64,000 nt of DNA. Source: Gari tellinella. Lineage: Eukaryota > Mollusca > Bivalvia > Cardiida > Psammobiidae. The notes under the pieces are model-generated. The model worked only from the letters and a program-made list of their open reading frames with translations. It was not told the origin of the DNA and did no database searches. Every line of letters begins with the position of its first letter. Positions within the stretch are counted from its first letter, which is position 1. The DNA lies in NCBI GenBank assembly GCA_922989275.2, contig OV277861.1, positions 46,353,623-46,417,622 on the forward strand. The letters run 5' to 3'. Shown piece after piece: positions 21,574 to 33,214 of this stretch. Both the position numbers and the translations under genes were made by a program.

Positions 21574-21996
21574 AATAACTAAAGTAAAATGCAGCTATCT
21601 CGACCATTCAACAGATCATTCACCGACATTAGGTGACATCTAAGAAAGTATGAAAACTTTAAACAGTCTATTTCCTCAAACACAGACATCATGCCGACTT
21701 TAAAGTGGTACTTACAATGAAGTTTATTATGGTATCATTCAAACCTGCATCAAGTTCAACAACTTAGAATTAGCTTAATCATGGTCCTTATAAAAATCAT
21801 GCAGTTTTCATTTCCTCATTACAAAATGACTATCAAACTTCTCAATGTCACAGGAATGAGTACTGTGAGACTCATGTTAGACATCTAAGAAGAAAACAGT
21901 GCAGACCCTGATCAGACAGCTGTGAAATGTTGTCAGATGACAGGATGTATGTGAAGATGAACTCGGACCCTACCATGACCTCTATAGGGTAATGGG
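21574..21996. other. Intron 3 sequence without recognisable features
   Basis: No MITE ends or coding block seen, apart from a faint C-type fragment near 21898-21925. Confidence 0.45.
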
Positions 21997-22229
21997 TTAA
22001 TTCTAAACCAGCAAAATTTCTCCATACTCAAAATTGTGTTGACGACATTCGCAAACAGTTTGGATCCTGATCAGGCCCCACTTAAAGTGGGGCCTGATCT
22101 GGATCCAAACTGTTTGTCACTCGAATCCCATTTCTCTTAATTTTAAGCAAATTGACCACACAGTTTTCAGAATTTTAGCAGATGGCGACATTAAGCGGGC
22201 GACATTTCCTCTGTGTTGAAGGAGTTATA
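21997..22229. mobile_element. Family F MITE
   Basis: TTAA at the left, perfect 65-base palindrome 22052-22116 (CAAACAGTTTGGATCCTGAT with GGCCCCAC centre). The right end GAAGGAGTTAT has lost the last A. Confidence 0.72.
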
Positions 22230-22360
22230 AAGTCAATGTCCTGCTAACAAGGAACTTAATCCAGCATGGTTCTTTATATAGGCAACAATCTGTCCAATAA
22301 CAATGAGCGGATTTATTTTCAGCATTTTCATCACTGGTTGACTTTAACCCCTTCACTACC

Positions 22361-22612
22361 TTAACCCTTTCCCCCATAAATACACCCTTTTTACGTCCTT
22401 AATTTATTTCTCCAATGAAGAAAATAGTTCCAATTTATACATTAATGAATATGTTTTATAAAAAATATTTTCTATTTCTTACAGATGGAAGCTTAAAGCA
22501 GGTTGAAAGTAAAGCAGAATGCGCCTTAAGGCACATTCTGCTTTACTTTCAACCTGATGTAAGTAGTCACATGTCTTCAAAACTAGAAACAGGCTATGGG
22601 GTAATGAGTTAA
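22361..22612 (+). mobile_element. Family A MITE
   Basis: TTAACCCTTTCCCCCATAAA / GGGGTAATGAGTTAA ends, palindrome about 22492-22561. Shares its final TTAA with the next copy. Confidence 0.87.
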
Positions 22613-22860
22613 CCCCTTTCCCCATTGAAGCCCCTTTTAGTGCATTTAATTTATTTTTACATTAGAGAAAGTAGTTTCAATTTATAGTCATGAATATGTA
22701 TTATACAAACTATTTTCTATATTCAAGCAGATGGTAGCTTAAAGCAGGTTGAATAGTAAAGCAGAATGTGCCCTCAGGCACATTCTGCTTTACTTTTCAA
22801 CCTGCTTTACATGCTCACCTATTTCCAATATTAGAAATAGGTTACAGGGTAAAGGGTCAA
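22609..22860 (+). mobile_element. Family A MITE, head-to-tail with previous
   Basis: TTAACCCCTTTCCCCATTG left end, palindrome about 22738-22809. Right end GGGTAAAGGGTCAA carries one mutation. Confidence 0.85.
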
Positions 22861-22995
22861 CTTGAATATAATGGTTATTTTCAGTCTTGATCCTGATCAG
22901 ACGCTCATTTGAAACTCATTAGAACTCTTTATAAAGTCTGACAACTTTATAAGGAGTCGGGACTCCCTTCAGCATACTAATAGTTGTAAATTTCC

Positions 22996-23188
22996 CGGGG
23001 CTCCAGATTCGAGTGAGTAAACTGAACAGATCCAACATTTTCTCACTCATTTCAGCATCAATAAATACGGTGTCACTACTCATTAGAGTCGTCTCGAAGA
23101 GACGATTCTAATGAGTAGTGACACCATAGGGTTTAATGCAGGAATAAAGATTTTAATTTTGGAAATACCCCCCTTATCTGGAGCCCTG
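22996..23188 (+). mobile_element. Family B MITE
   Basis: CGGGGCTCCAGATTCG / CTTATCTGGAGCCCTG ends, palindrome about 23069-23129. Flanks ATTTCC and ATTTCT (6 bp, one mismatch). Confidence 0.87.
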
Positions 23189-23545
23189 ATTTCTGGTCTG
23201 ACATAAAATCCCTTGCCTTCAGGAAAATAATTTTGCACAATTCAATTTGAAAACTTTAAAAATAAATTTACCCGTAAAGTTTACGAAAAACATTTAACCC
23301 ATTAAATAGTGATTGTAAAAGTTCTTAAAAAATTCATTCAGAAATAAAATCATCAATTAATTTAACATCTATATATATAACACTACAAACAGTGATTTTC
23401 CAAATTTAGAGAGATAACTTGGTTGATACAAACTCTAGAAATCTGTTTAGTTTTCATTTAAAATCATTAAAATTATCTAAATAGAATCTGAAAAGAAACA
23501 CAATAAGACTCTGCTATTATGCTCATTGAAAAAAGAATCTTTTTA

Positions 23546-23612
23546 CATTGAGCATGATGAGAGTAAAGCAGAAAACTCCTAAAGGAGATTTCTGCTTTAC
23601 TTTCATCTTGCT
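23546..23612. repeat. Family G-type palindrome, ends not recognised
   Basis: TTGAGCATGATGAGAGTAAA pairs with TTTACTTTCATCTTGCT around AAACTCCTAAAGGAGATTT. Confidence 0.65.
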
Positions 23613-23721
23613 TGTCTCTTTTACTGCCAAGTTTCATCGTCTGCTTTAATAATCTAATAGACAAATTATTGTCTGCATTGGTAGTGCTGTCTCTTTTGAC
23701 TGAAAAAATGTTAATACAAGT

Positions 23722-23882
23722 GATACGCGCAACGCGGCTTCTCATCAGGATCCAAACTGTTTGACACTCTGGCCCTTTTTTTGAAAAGAAATTTTGAAAA
23801 TTCTTATTTTAGAACAGTAGCAGACGACAATGGTTGCAGACGACAAAAATTACCCAGCCTGCAAAGAATTAATTAGTGGGTT
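23722..23882. mobile_element. Family E MITE, half
   Basis: Starts inside the palindrome (GCAACGCGGCTTCTCATC), then one arm and the E outer arm to CAGCCTGCAAAGAATTAA. The left half is missing. Confidence 0.7.
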
Positions 23883-24306
23883 TTTGTTTCAGTTTCTAAT
23901 CTAATTCTCAGGTTTACCTTTGAAGCAGGTAGCACGTGGATATTATCCGATATTTTAACCATCCAATCAATCACCTGTCTATAACAAAACCATGGAGACT
24001 GAATCCCCTTGAATCACAGAAAGCGAGTTGTTAAATGACCATGATCAAAAGCGTCGCTTTTAAGTGGTGTGATATTCTCTATAATACAATACCCCGATGA
24101 CATCAAACCCAACCATAGTTTCAACATTGACTCATTAAACGCTAAACAAAGAGACCGTTAGTCAGCAGATTTTGGTCACTAACGACAGACAAGAAATCTA
24201 CCCCGAGAGAGAATAGGTAATTTTTTATATATTTATATCAAGATCAAAGACTAAAGTCTTTTTATGTTTGATAGCCTGTTATTTTGAATCAAGATCTATT
24301 CAGGTC
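23883..24306. other. Intron 3 sequence without recognisable features
   Basis: No MITE ends or conserved coding block seen. Confidence 0.45.
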
Positions 24307-24526
24307 TATAACTCTTTGCATGCTGGGTAATTTTTTTCATCTCCAACAATTGTCATCTGCTATTGTTCTAAAAATAGAATTTTAAAAATTTCTTTTTAGA
24401 ACAGGGTCAGAGTGTCAAACAGTTTGGATCCTGATGAGATGCCGCATTATGTGGCGTCTCATCAGGATCCAAACTGTTTGCCCAGATAAACAATTCTGCC
24501 ACTTAAGCGTGCAAAATTTGTGTTAA
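24307..24526. mobile_element. Family E MITE
   Basis: TATAACTCTTTGCATGC left end; right end worn (GTGCAAAATTTGTGTTAA). Strong palindrome CAAACAGTTTGGATCCTGAT around GCATTATGTGGC. Confidence 0.83.
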
Positions 24527-24739
24527 CCCTGATTTTGCTTTTAGCAAGAAGAAAATTATATCTTTAAGATAAACAGTATGGACCCTGATTAGACTCTTAG
24601 TAACTCAGCATCTGATAAAGATCTAAACTGTTCGACACACATTTTAGGGTTTTCTACGATAAAATTAGGCATACAAGTTATGTTGCAGATACCGGTAGTA
24701 TTTATGAAGAAGACAATAATTCAGGATGAAAGGGGTTAA
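24523..24739. mobile_element. Degraded E/F-type MITE sharing a TTAA with its neighbour
   Basis: TTAACCCTGATTTTGC / GGATGAAAGGGGTTAA ends and decayed palindrome AAACAGTATGGACCCTGAT...ATCTAAACTGTT. Confidence 0.6.
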
Positions 24740-24774
24740 AGTTAACGGTTAAACATTACTTTAGAATGTGATCT

Positions 24775-25026
24775 TTAACCCATTACCCCATAGCCTGTTT
24801 CTAGTATTGAAGATAGGTGGCCACTGAAAGTAGGTTAAAAGTAAAGCAGAATGTGCCCTAAGGCACATTCTGCTTTACTTTCAACCTGCTTTAAGCTACC
24901 ATCTTCTAGAAAATAGAAATTATTTCTCATGATATATATTCATAACTGTATAAATTAGAACTATTTTCTTCAGTGGAGAAATATATTAATGCCGTTAAAA
25001 GGCGTATTTATGGGGTAATGGGTTAA
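24775..25026 (-). mobile_element. Family A MITE
   Basis: TTAACCCATTACCCCATAG / GGGGTAATGGGTTAA ends; palindrome about 24825-24894 with a single-base arm difference. Confidence 0.9.
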
Positions 25027-25028
25027 AA

Positions 25029-25104
25029 ACAGGTGAATACTTAAAACAGTACAAAATAAATACAGAAAGCTCCTTGAGCTCCTGTAATAAGCTGTCACCT
25101 GTCT
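25029..25104. repeat. Family G fragment
   Basis: ACAGGTGAATACTTAAAACAG ... AGCTGTCACCTGTC shoulders with a mostly deleted palindrome; an A copy starts at its end. Confidence 0.5.
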
Positions 25105-25353
25105 TAACCCTTTACCTGATAGCCTATTTCTAGAATTGAAAATAGGTTACTACTTAAAGCAGGTTGAAAGTAAAGCAGAATGCGCTTAAGGCGCATTCTG
25201 CTTTACTTTCAGCCTGCTTTAAGCTATCCTGTGCTAGAATATATTGAAAATTTTCCCTATAATATATATTAAATTATTAAATTGGAACTATTTTCTTCAG
25301 CGGATGAATAAATCAGATTCGCTAAAAGTCGCTTCTATGGGGTAAAGGGTTAA
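25104..25353 (-). mobile_element. Family A MITE (ACCTGATAG subtype)
   Basis: TTAACCCTTTACCTGATAG / GGGGTAAAGGGTTAA ends, palindrome about 25156-25221. Close relative of the copy at 446-696. Confidence 0.88.
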
Positions 25354-25700
25354 GAGCTGGTTTCCACTGTGAAATATAACTCGTTATAGTGTATGAATAT
25401 TGATCATGTCTATGCTTTGTACTATTCATTAAGTGAAACACTTGTAAAAGTCGGTTAATTAGTAACTTGTATCAATTGTTACCCTACCCACTACAGTGTC
25501 AGGTAAATCAATGCTTGGATAGTGAAAATATTGTTATTGATAATTCAATAGGGAATTTTCAGCATTGGTGAAATAAATGAATGAATATATGAATGAATGA
25601 ATGCTATATTAGGTCCATTGCTATTAATAGGTTATATGGTGTCTAACAGCATAGGAGTGGACCATAGTTCTCCAAATCAATTATTCATATTAATTTTGTT
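25354..25700. other. Intron 3 sequence; short TGAA repeat at 25582-25603
   Basis: A few ATGAATGAATGA repeats and otherwise no recognised element. Confidence 0.45.
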
Positions 25701-25706
25701 AGGTCA

Positions 25707-25846
25707 AAAAGAGCTCTCTGATCAGGGTCTGCACTGTATGTCAAATTGCAAGAAGAAACAACCCTAAATAACCAAAATTTGATTTATACAATGAATTGGA
25801 CACGCCAGGAAAGGTTCGTTTGAAGTTTCAGGAAGGAAAGGGTTAA
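25707..25846 (-). mobile_element. Family C MITE, right half
   Basis: Begins in the palindrome (GAGCTCTCTGATCAGGGTCT), continues with the C arm to GGAAGGAAAGGGTTAA. Its TTAA is shared with the A copy that follows. Confidence 0.72.
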
Positions 25847-26097
25847 CCCATTACTCAATAAATGGGCTTTTTTACATTTTTTATTTAATGCTCCATTGAA
25901 GAAAATCGTTCCACTTTAAATTATCATGAATATGCACCATGAGAAATATTTTCTATATTCTAGCAGATGAAAGCTTAAATAAAGCAGGCTGAAAGTAAGG
26001 CAGAGTACCCCTTCAGGTGCATTCTGCTTTACTTTCAACCTGCTTTAAAGCGTCATCTTTCTTCCAAACAAGAAACAGGCTATGGGGTAAAGGATAT
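25843..26097 (+). mobile_element. Family A MITE
   Basis: TTAACCCATTACTCAATAAA left end, palindrome about 25975-26047, right end CTATGGGGTAAAGGA without final TTAA. Confidence 0.82.
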
Positions 26098-26103
26098 AAA
26101 GGC

Positions 26104-26288
26104 CAGGGTTTCAGATAAGAGGGAACAAATCCAACAATTTCTCACTTATACTGAACCAAATCCTATGGTGTTACTACTCATTAGAATTGTCTCTTCGAGA
26201 TGCTTCTAATGGGTAGTGACACCATAGGTTTTAATGCAGAAATAAAGATTTTAATATTTTTAAATTATTACCCTTATCTGGATCCTTG
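26104..26288 (+). mobile_element. Family B MITE
   Basis: CAGGGTTTCAGATAAGAGGG / CTTATCTGGATCCTTG ends, palindrome about 26159-26226 with several mismatches. Confidence 0.8.
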
Positions 26289-26412
26289 ACAAGGTGTAGG
26301 ATGTTCTGCTTTACTTCCAGCCTGCTTTAAGTAGTCACTTATCTTCAGTATTAGAAACAGGCCATGGGTTAATGGGATTTAACAAGAAACAGGCTATGGG
26401 GTAAAGGATTAA
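26289..26412 (+). repeat. Family A right-half fragments next to the exon 3 donor
   Basis: TTCTGCTTTACTTCCAGCCTG with short arm, then a second AGAAACAGGCTATGGGGTAA. GTGTAGGATGTT occurs at both 26292 and 26416, so this block looks like a small tandem duplication ending 23 bp from the donor. Confidence 0.6.
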
Positions 26413-26436
26413 AGGGTGTAGGATGTTGTGATTTAC

Positions 26437-26518
26437 CTGAACAGCGACTGTATGTCCTCCTTGTCGAGGAAGTCATGGTCCTTCTCCACTGACTCAATGT
26501 CCACTGGGAACTGACCAT
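26437..26518 (-). CDS. DLC1: DLC1-like exon 3 (SAM domain, middle)
   Basis: Encodes residues 63-89 and two bases of codon 90. The peptide runs DGQFPVDIESVEKDHDFLDK followed by EDIQSLF, matching the vertebrate block FPIDI..VK.DHDFL.KD. Acceptor AG is at 26520-26519 and donor GT at 26436-26435. The first two bases (AT) complete Asp63 from exon 2. The final AG is completed by G of exon 4 to give Arg90. Fragments of family A repeats end about 25 bp beyond the donor. Confidence 0.95.
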
Positions 26519-26896
26519 CTGAAAACAACACAAGCATAGGAATATAAGCAAATGAAAAATATCAAACTTATCTAAATACAAGCTAGTGGATTAAAATGTG
26601 TCAAAATGAGTCAGTATGAGGCTATTGCGCAATGAGTCAATATGAGTCAGTATGGCTTAATGGGTTAAATTATATAATATAGTAATTTTTTGTATGATAC
26701 AATGAGAGATTTGTTGAAGAACAAAATGTTGATTTTCTTTTTTTTTAATTTTTAAAAGTTGATCTGTTTCTGCCAACTATAGGGTATTTGGTCCATTGGA
26801 CATCCTACTGAGCATTCAAACTATTACCTTGGCTAATAAAATCAATTTAAAAATTCCCCATAAACGAAATATGGGGTGCAGGCATATCCTATAATA

Positions 26897-26960
26897 AAAC
26901 AGTGCAGACCATGATCAGACAGATCCTTTAGGAGCTTTCTGATCTGGGTCTACACTGTTA
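26897..26960. repeat. C-type palindrome, worn
   Basis: AACAGTGCAGACCATGATCAG pairs with TGATCTGGGTCTACACTGTT; outer ends not recognised. Confidence 0.6.
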
Positions 26961-27328
26961 TCAAAAAGGAATTCAACATAATGCTAATATCAGGAAAATG
27001 GTTGAACCCCTTAGTTGTTTATGCTTCCATTTATTTTGTGTAGCAGAAAATATCATGGCAGAAAAACATGTCAGAATCATACAAAGCTTAAATTGACTCA
27101 CAGCATGTATGAGCTAACTTGTATAAGACTCAAAATATGTTTTGACCATATAGACCATCTGATCGAAAACATAAGCTGCTGATGTCAGATTTTACAGTTG
27201 AATCATAACAACCCTCATTGCAAAGAGGCTCAAATATCGTCAGCTTAAAGATTCTTTACATTGTCCTTTGCTGTTTTTTCTCACAGTTCGGTATATCGAA
27301 AAATTTGACAGAAGAAAAATAAAGACGT

Positions 27329-27399
27329 TTGACAAACAGTTTGAACCCAGAACAGACGCGGCTTTACGTGCTATCAGATCTGGGTTCAAACTGTTTGCA
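27329..27399. repeat. F/E-type palindrome
   Basis: GACAAACAGTTTGAACCCAG pairs with CTGGGTTCAAACTGTTTGC around GACGCGGCTTTACGTGCTAT; outer ends not recognised. Confidence 0.65.
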
Positions 27400-27573
27400 A
27401 ATGTAACCCAATTAAGTCATGCTCAACACCCTGAGGGTATTAGTTTTCCCTATAACAACTCCCTCCGAACAACAATCACAATCTTGAATTGTCTCCCATT
27501 CAGTTTGTCATAGAGAGGGAGCACTGTATAAGAAAGGTCCAGAACCGTTTACCGTCATGACTATATATATCTG

Positions 27574-27766
27574 CAGGGCTCCAGATAAGAGGTAGTTTTT
27601 TCAACAAATCCAACATTTTCTCACTCTTTTTAGCACCAAATCCTATGGTGTTACTACTCATTAGAATCGTCTCGAAGAGACGATTCTAATGAGTAGTGAC
27701 ACCATAGGGTTTAATTCAGAAATAAAGATTTTAGGTTTTGAAAAACTAAGCTTATCTGGTGCTCTG
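27574..27766 (+). mobile_element. Family B MITE with 8-bp flanking repeat
   Basis: CAGGGCTCCAGATAAGAGG / CTTATCTGGTGCTCTG ends, near-perfect palindrome about 27642-27708. TATATCTG on both flanks; as the flank is an AT microsatellite, the true duplication may be shorter. Confidence 0.88.
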
Positions 27767-28006
27767 TATATCTGTCATTTGCAGAATAATTTGTTCCAGA
27801 ATAAATCAGTAATTCTTTTTCTGTAAGTGATAATCTTTATATAGAAATGGCTGAAATCAGTTATTACTAAAAATGATTGACCACGGCTTTATAAAGAAAG
27901 GACTAACCACATGATAAAACCAACAAAGGTCAATAACATTTTGTTCACTGCAGTTTGCCAATATATATTAGTGTATTTTCCATAGCAATGGTTGAAAAGG
28001 TGAACA

Positions 28007-28203
28007 CAGGGCTCCAGATAAAGGGAGTATTTCAAAAACTAACATCTTCATTTCTGCATTAAACCTTATGGTGAAACTACTCATTAGAATCGTCTCTTCG
28101 AGACGATTCTAATGAGTAGTCACACCAAAGGGTTTGGTACTGAAATAAGTGAGAAAATGTTGGATTTGTTCCGTTCACTCTCTCTTATCTAGCTGGAGCC
28201 CTG
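28007..28203 (-). mobile_element. Family B MITE
   Basis: CAGGGCTCCAGATAAAGGG / right end TAGCTGGAGCCCTG, palindrome 28071-28128. Confidence 0.86.
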
Positions 28204-28435
28204 TCAGAACAGCTTTCAGTCAAGTTCCTATTAGTATGGGACACTGTGTAGATACAGACCTGTACAAAGGAAGTTTGCACAATTCACTTGTGTCAACAGT
28301 AACATGACTGCATTCAGCAACTTCTTGTACACAATCTTCAGTAAGTATTCTGTTATTTTCATCGTAATGCTTATTATTGTCAAGTCAGTTGAACCGATAA
28401 AATCTAATACCAAATTTTCAATGTAAGTCGAATAA

Positions 28436-28620
28436 CCACTTCCAAGAATTCAAAAGTTATGTTCACCGCATCACTCATAAACATTTCAACAAAAGTCCTA
28501 AAAATTCACCACTTCTGAGAATTGAAAGTTATTCATCACATCGCTCATCAAATTTTCAATAAAAGTCCCAAATTTCATCACTTCTGAGAATTGAATAATT
28601 ATTCACCCAAGCATCCATTG
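28436..28620. repeat. Tandem repeat, about 70-bp unit, 2.5 copies
   Basis: Units begin CCACTTC(T)GAGAATTGAA and contain ATTCATCACATCGCTCATC; starts near 28437, 28510, 28579. Confidence 0.75.
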
Positions 28621-28892
28621 AGTTATACAAACTATATTTTACACATTTCTGTTAGATATATCCTATATTCTCTCATGTTATAAAGTCCAATAAAGTTCAC
28701 TCAGTACATCCTCAGCCAATCATCAAACTCCATTGTGTCCAACAGTCTTTAATATTTAATTAAAAATCACTGAAATGCATCCATAATGAGGCTACTGAAT
28801 TTGGCACACTTGTGAACGACACACTCCTAAACAGTGGTCTTCCCGAGTACATTCTAGTCACAAATGTTCCAATTTCTACACCTAGATGACCG

Positions 28893-29104
28893 TAACCGTC
28901 AAACTTGTATAAAACAATCATTCAATTGAAAATGCATAGCAAGTCTTTGATACAGGTAGATATGCTTAATGCAGGAAAAAAATAATGCAAAAAGCTCCTG
29001 TAGGAGCTTTCTGCATTATTTTTATTCTGCATTAAGCAACCACCTGTTTTTAGAAATGTCTATGCTTTTTCCAAAAGTGGTCGTTTAATACAAGTTTGAC
29101 TGTA
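28893..29104. mobile_element. Family G MITE
   Basis: TAACCGTCAAACTTGTATAA / TAATACAAGTTTGACTGTA ends, palindrome 28968-29036 (TTAATGCAGGAAAAAAATAA stem). Confidence 0.83.
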
Positions 29105-29492
29105 TACATATTGTTACCTCCACAACAGGAGAGCAGAGGTCACCATCATGTAACATGTTGTCACATAAAACAATATATTCCATGCAACAGATTTTGTTTA
29201 TAACCTAAATTCTGACTCAATTCATAGGTATCCTATTCACAAATGCTTGTTTGGGAGAAAAAAGACACACTTCATGGATTATGCTTGATCACAAGCAATG
29301 AATGTCTCCAAATGGCTATTTGTGTAAACTGTATTCTTCTAAATGTGTCTTTAAATTACGTGACACACATTTAGGTAATTGTTATGTATGCTTGGCAACG
29401 CTTCATCCAATTTGTATCACCTGACAAGTACAACGACACCTGGGTTTCGAGATTATTCGAAAATATTCACTGGAAGTATTTAAAACAATAAT

Positions 29493-29656
29493 GCTAATTG
29501 CAGGACTACCAGTATAATGCAGAAAGCACCTGTAGCAGCTTTCTGCATTATTTTCATCCTGCATTAAATCTTAATAGTCTCAAGTCTTTGCAGATCTCAA
29601 TGTTTCTGCTTGGAAATAGTGTTCGTTTACAACAAGTTTGAATGTATGTTATAACT
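29493..29656. mobile_element. Family G MITE, left end worn
   Basis: AATTGCAGGACTACCAGTAT palindrome arm pairs with TTATTTTCATCCTGCATTAA; right end ACAACAAGTTTGAATGTA. Confidence 0.65.
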
Positions 29657-30412
29657 GCAAAGGGAGGTCATTAAGGACATTTATCAACTGTCTATTAATA
29701 GTAACACTGTCAATGTCCATTGCATACTAACTCTGATTGGCAGTTGGCTTGGTGTCCAGTGACAGGGCATGCACTAAATCTGCACTAAACTTGTCATACA
29801 ATTAATTTGGTTATAGTCCTGGTATCAACCTATTACAGCATATGAGGCACTAATAACAAGCCCGGTTCACATCACTGGGACCTATAGATATTGATTAACT
29901 CTGATAATTACCTAATGATTGATGGCTTTAGTAATTTGAACACTAATTGAATAGCTATATAAACTAAAATGTAATGAGCTACTTCCCCATAATTTCTTTG
30001 CTGTTAAGATTTAATAACCATATTCTTCAAGAAACACCTTTTTGAGCATTCAAACAGAATAAGGCAAAAATATGTTTATGTATGCCTCTAATACCTATGA
30101 TTCTAAAACCTATATACTATTTACACTTTCCAAATAATCAAGTACACATACTTTTCAATTTATAAATCAAGATTTTTTGTTAAGTTTATAAATAAATTGT
30201 TCTGCTCTTCCCTGCTCTTAAGTGGACATGGATTATAAAACAACAACAACAATTTGTATGAAACATCAGCCCTAAGGGACAAGACCATATTCTGAATGAA
30301 AACAATGCTCGATATTTCTAACCCATAAAGCCAGTCATGCAACCAGTCCCCTTGTCCTACGCTCCTGGGATTAATGCTTTGACTGCAGAAAACCCATATT
30401 CTGACTATTTCT
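29657..30412. other. Intron 2 sequence without recognisable features
   Basis: No MITE ends or coding block seen. Confidence 0.5.
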
Positions 30413-30477
30413 GCAAACAGTTTGGATCCAGATCAGGCCCCACAAATGTGGGGCCTGATCAGGATCTAAACTGTTTG
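30413..30477. repeat. Family F palindrome
   Basis: Perfect except two positions: GCAAACAGTTTGGATCCAGA with GGCCCCACAAATGTGGGGCC centre. The outer F ends are not convincing. Confidence 0.75.
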
Positions 30478-30841
30478 TCACTTAGATTGAATTCAGTAAT
30501 TATGGAGAAGACTATATTTAAGTCTTAAAATCAGAGCCTAAGCTGATAACATTAGGAGTGGAGAAGTTATTTGTTTTTATAAGGGTAAACTTTAACAAAA
30601 GGTGAGTCTGGTAAAGATGGGTGGGGTAAATTATTGATTGGGACGTACAGAGCTGCATTATTCATCTCTACTTTCATGCAGCATCTGCAGTGGGATCCAG
30701 TCACCCAAAGTGACTAATTTAAAGTTACCCTGCTTCTGAGTTGGGTTTTCCTAAACAGCCGTTGAGAGTTCAAGTTTTATTATTATTTATGTGTCCGCTT
30801 TTTTGTGATGTCAATTTCACCTTTGTGATGTCAATTAAATT

Positions 30842-31021
30842 CAGGGCTCCAGATTAAGGAGGGTATTTCAAAAACTAAAATCTTTATTTCTGCATTAAAC
30901 CCTATAGTGTCACTACTCATAAGAATCATCTCTTCGAGACGATTCTAATGATTAGTGACACCATAGGATTTGATGCTGAAATGATTGAGAAAATGTTGAA
31001 ACTGTTCAATCTGGAGCCCTG
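30842..31021 (-). mobile_element. Family B MITE
   Basis: CAGGGCTCCAGATTAAGG left end. Palindrome about 30905-30966. Right end shortened to ATCTGGAGCCCTG. Confidence 0.84.
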
Positions 31022-31805
31022 TCAATTTCATCAATGGTACATGCCTGCCTCCGTAGCAGCTGCTACTGACTCTACAGATAGTAATCAGTTGTTTTGTCAC
31101 GAACCCTTTAATTGCTGCTAATTGCTTAAAATGACATGTGCCAATGGAATCAAACTAGATAACAGGATATTCGAAGAGGTATTCTGATCAGGTTCTTTGA
31201 CACTTGTCTACATATACATTATACTCTTAATATTGCTAAGTTCAAGATTATGGGAATAAACTAAAATACTGACAAATAGGTGATTGCCATTTGAAAAGTC
31301 AGCGTAAATAGCTTTAACTAAGGTGCAGTCATGTGAATGACAGTTGTATGCTAATGTTGTTGTTTGCTTCTCTGTGCCACTGATTTTATTCTACTTGAAA
31401 CATTGTTGTTTGTTTTCCCACTGAAACATTTGTTGATCATTCTAGATTCGAAGAAAAACTAACATTTGACCTTTATTTAAAACATTTATTATATGCCTTC
31501 GTATGATATCCAGCGTTTAAATTTCCGCATGTATCTGCACAGTAAAATACAGCCACCTTGTTTCAGCCACTTTGTATTTTATTCCGACATCGCTTTTGAT
31601 TTAGCGTGGCGTCATTTACGTACATGTACAAGTGCCGCGTTATTCTTTGTGGCATATAAACATTCATGTTCTGCTTCAAATAACTAATAAATGTTGGATA
31701 TAAAATGATTTTAACAACTATTTTGTTGATTTAGGCATTTGACCTTTAATTAAACCATTTATTACATCATCTAATCAATGAGCACTCCCATTCATAAAAC
31801 TGTAA
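31022..31805. other. Intron 2 sequence without recognisable features
   Basis: Open frame at 31493-31687 is short and unlike known proteins; no repeat ends seen. Confidence 0.5.
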
Positions 31806-32327
31806 CAGGGCTGCCATTTCTCCAGATTTTTCCTAAGTATTTGGATTTTTTATCCTAGCATAATTAATTACGTTAGCTTAAAATAGGCTGAAAGTGAAGC
31901 AGAATGCACCTTAACTCTTTCCTCCCTGAAACTTTAAATGGACAATTCCAGTTTCCATTTTTGTCTAGTCCATTTCTGACTTTTAAGGGTTGTTTTTGTC
32001 AATGTTTGGCATTACTGACAAACAGTGAAGACCCTGATCAGAGGGCTCCTTTTGGAGCCCTCTGATCTGGGCCTTCACTTTTTGCATAGGACAAGTGTAC
32101 TATTCACATGTACACTGTTTGAAAAGGACGCCTATATGCGGGACTAGGGTTCAAAGGGTTAAGGCGCATTCTGCTTTACTTTCAACCTATTTTAAGCTAC
32201 CATGTTCCTTCAAAACTAGAAACATACTATAATGGGATACATGATATTGTACGATTAGTAACAGGGCATTTGAAAAATTGAAAATTTGAAATCTTAGGAT
32301 TTTTATTATTAACTTATGGCAGCCCTG
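31806..32327. mobile_element. Family K MITE containing an A-type core and a nested C
   Basis: Ends CAGGGCTGCCATTTCTCC / TTATGGCAGCCCTG. Flanks CTGTAA and CTGTTA, a 6-bp target duplication with one mismatch. The interior is an A-type palindrome split at its apex TTAA by the C copy at 31911-32162. Confidence 0.88.
31911..32162 (+). mobile_element. Family C MITE nested at a palindrome apex
   Basis: TTAACTCTTTCCTCCCTG / GGTTCAAAGGGTTAA ends. Left flank AGAATGCACC, right flank GGCGCATTCTGC: removing C and one TTAA restores the host palindrome apex. Confidence 0.93.
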
Positions 32328-32488
32328 CTGTTAGAAGGGATCACTATCAGTTAACAGTGTAGACCCAAATGAGTAATAAATAATCTAACATTGGTACTGC
32401 TTGCACATGGAAAACACAAGGCGTAAATGATGTCAGCAGCTAAAATCTCCCACACATATGGGGACAGCATGGTGGACCATTCAAGAGT

Positions 32489-32648
32489 TACAGTACAACC
32501 TTGATGTGACCACTCGTTAAGACAGTTTTCTTAGTGTTTACAACAGGTGACTATTTACGGAATTATGGGAGGAAACGCAGAGAGCTCCTATAGGAATTTT
32601 CTGCTTCACTTTCACATTGCTTCATTAATAAGCTACCACTTGTCCTAA
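32489..32648. mobile_element. Family G MITE, right end lost
   Basis: TTACAGTACAACCTTGATGTGACC left end, worn palindrome about 32563-32630. Confidence 0.6.
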
Positions 32649-32941
32649 GTAAGTTATCATTGAGTCTTCTTGAAGGTGATTGTAAGCGCAGTTTTATGCC
32701 GTAACAAATTAAAATGTGATGCTAATTTATGGATCCATAATTTCATTCAATGATCACTAACAGTGTTAAATTGAAATTGGATTTGTCCCGCGTCTATGGA
32801 CCAGAACACACATGATTCTCGCGTAATTTTCTTAGCTTTGTTTCTGAGAACATTGTAAAAACTCCAAACATCTGCTTTATTAAATTTGTTAACTTTGGCA
32901 ATTAAATTTTCTACTATGAAGTAAGGTGGGGGTCGGCTCAC

Positions 32942-33180
32942 TTAACCCATTACCCAATAGCCTATTTCAAAAATTATAGACAGTTGACCACTTAAAGCAG
33001 GTTGAAAGTAAATTTTAAGCAGTATGTGCCTTAAGGCGCATTCTGCTTTACTTTCAGTCTGCTTTAAGCTACCATTCATAAGGATGTAGAAAATATTTCT
33101 GATATAAAGGGGAGCTATTTTCTTCATAAGAGGCATTAATTAAAGGTGTACAAAAGCATATTTATGTAGTAATGGGTTAA
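32942..33180 (-). mobile_element. Family A MITE
   Basis: TTAACCCATTACCCAATAG / AGTAATGGGTTAA ends; palindrome about 32993-33067 with an 8-base insertion in one arm. Confidence 0.85.
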
Positions 33181-33214
33181 AGGAACAACTATTGTTTTGG
33201 ACAATGTCAACATA

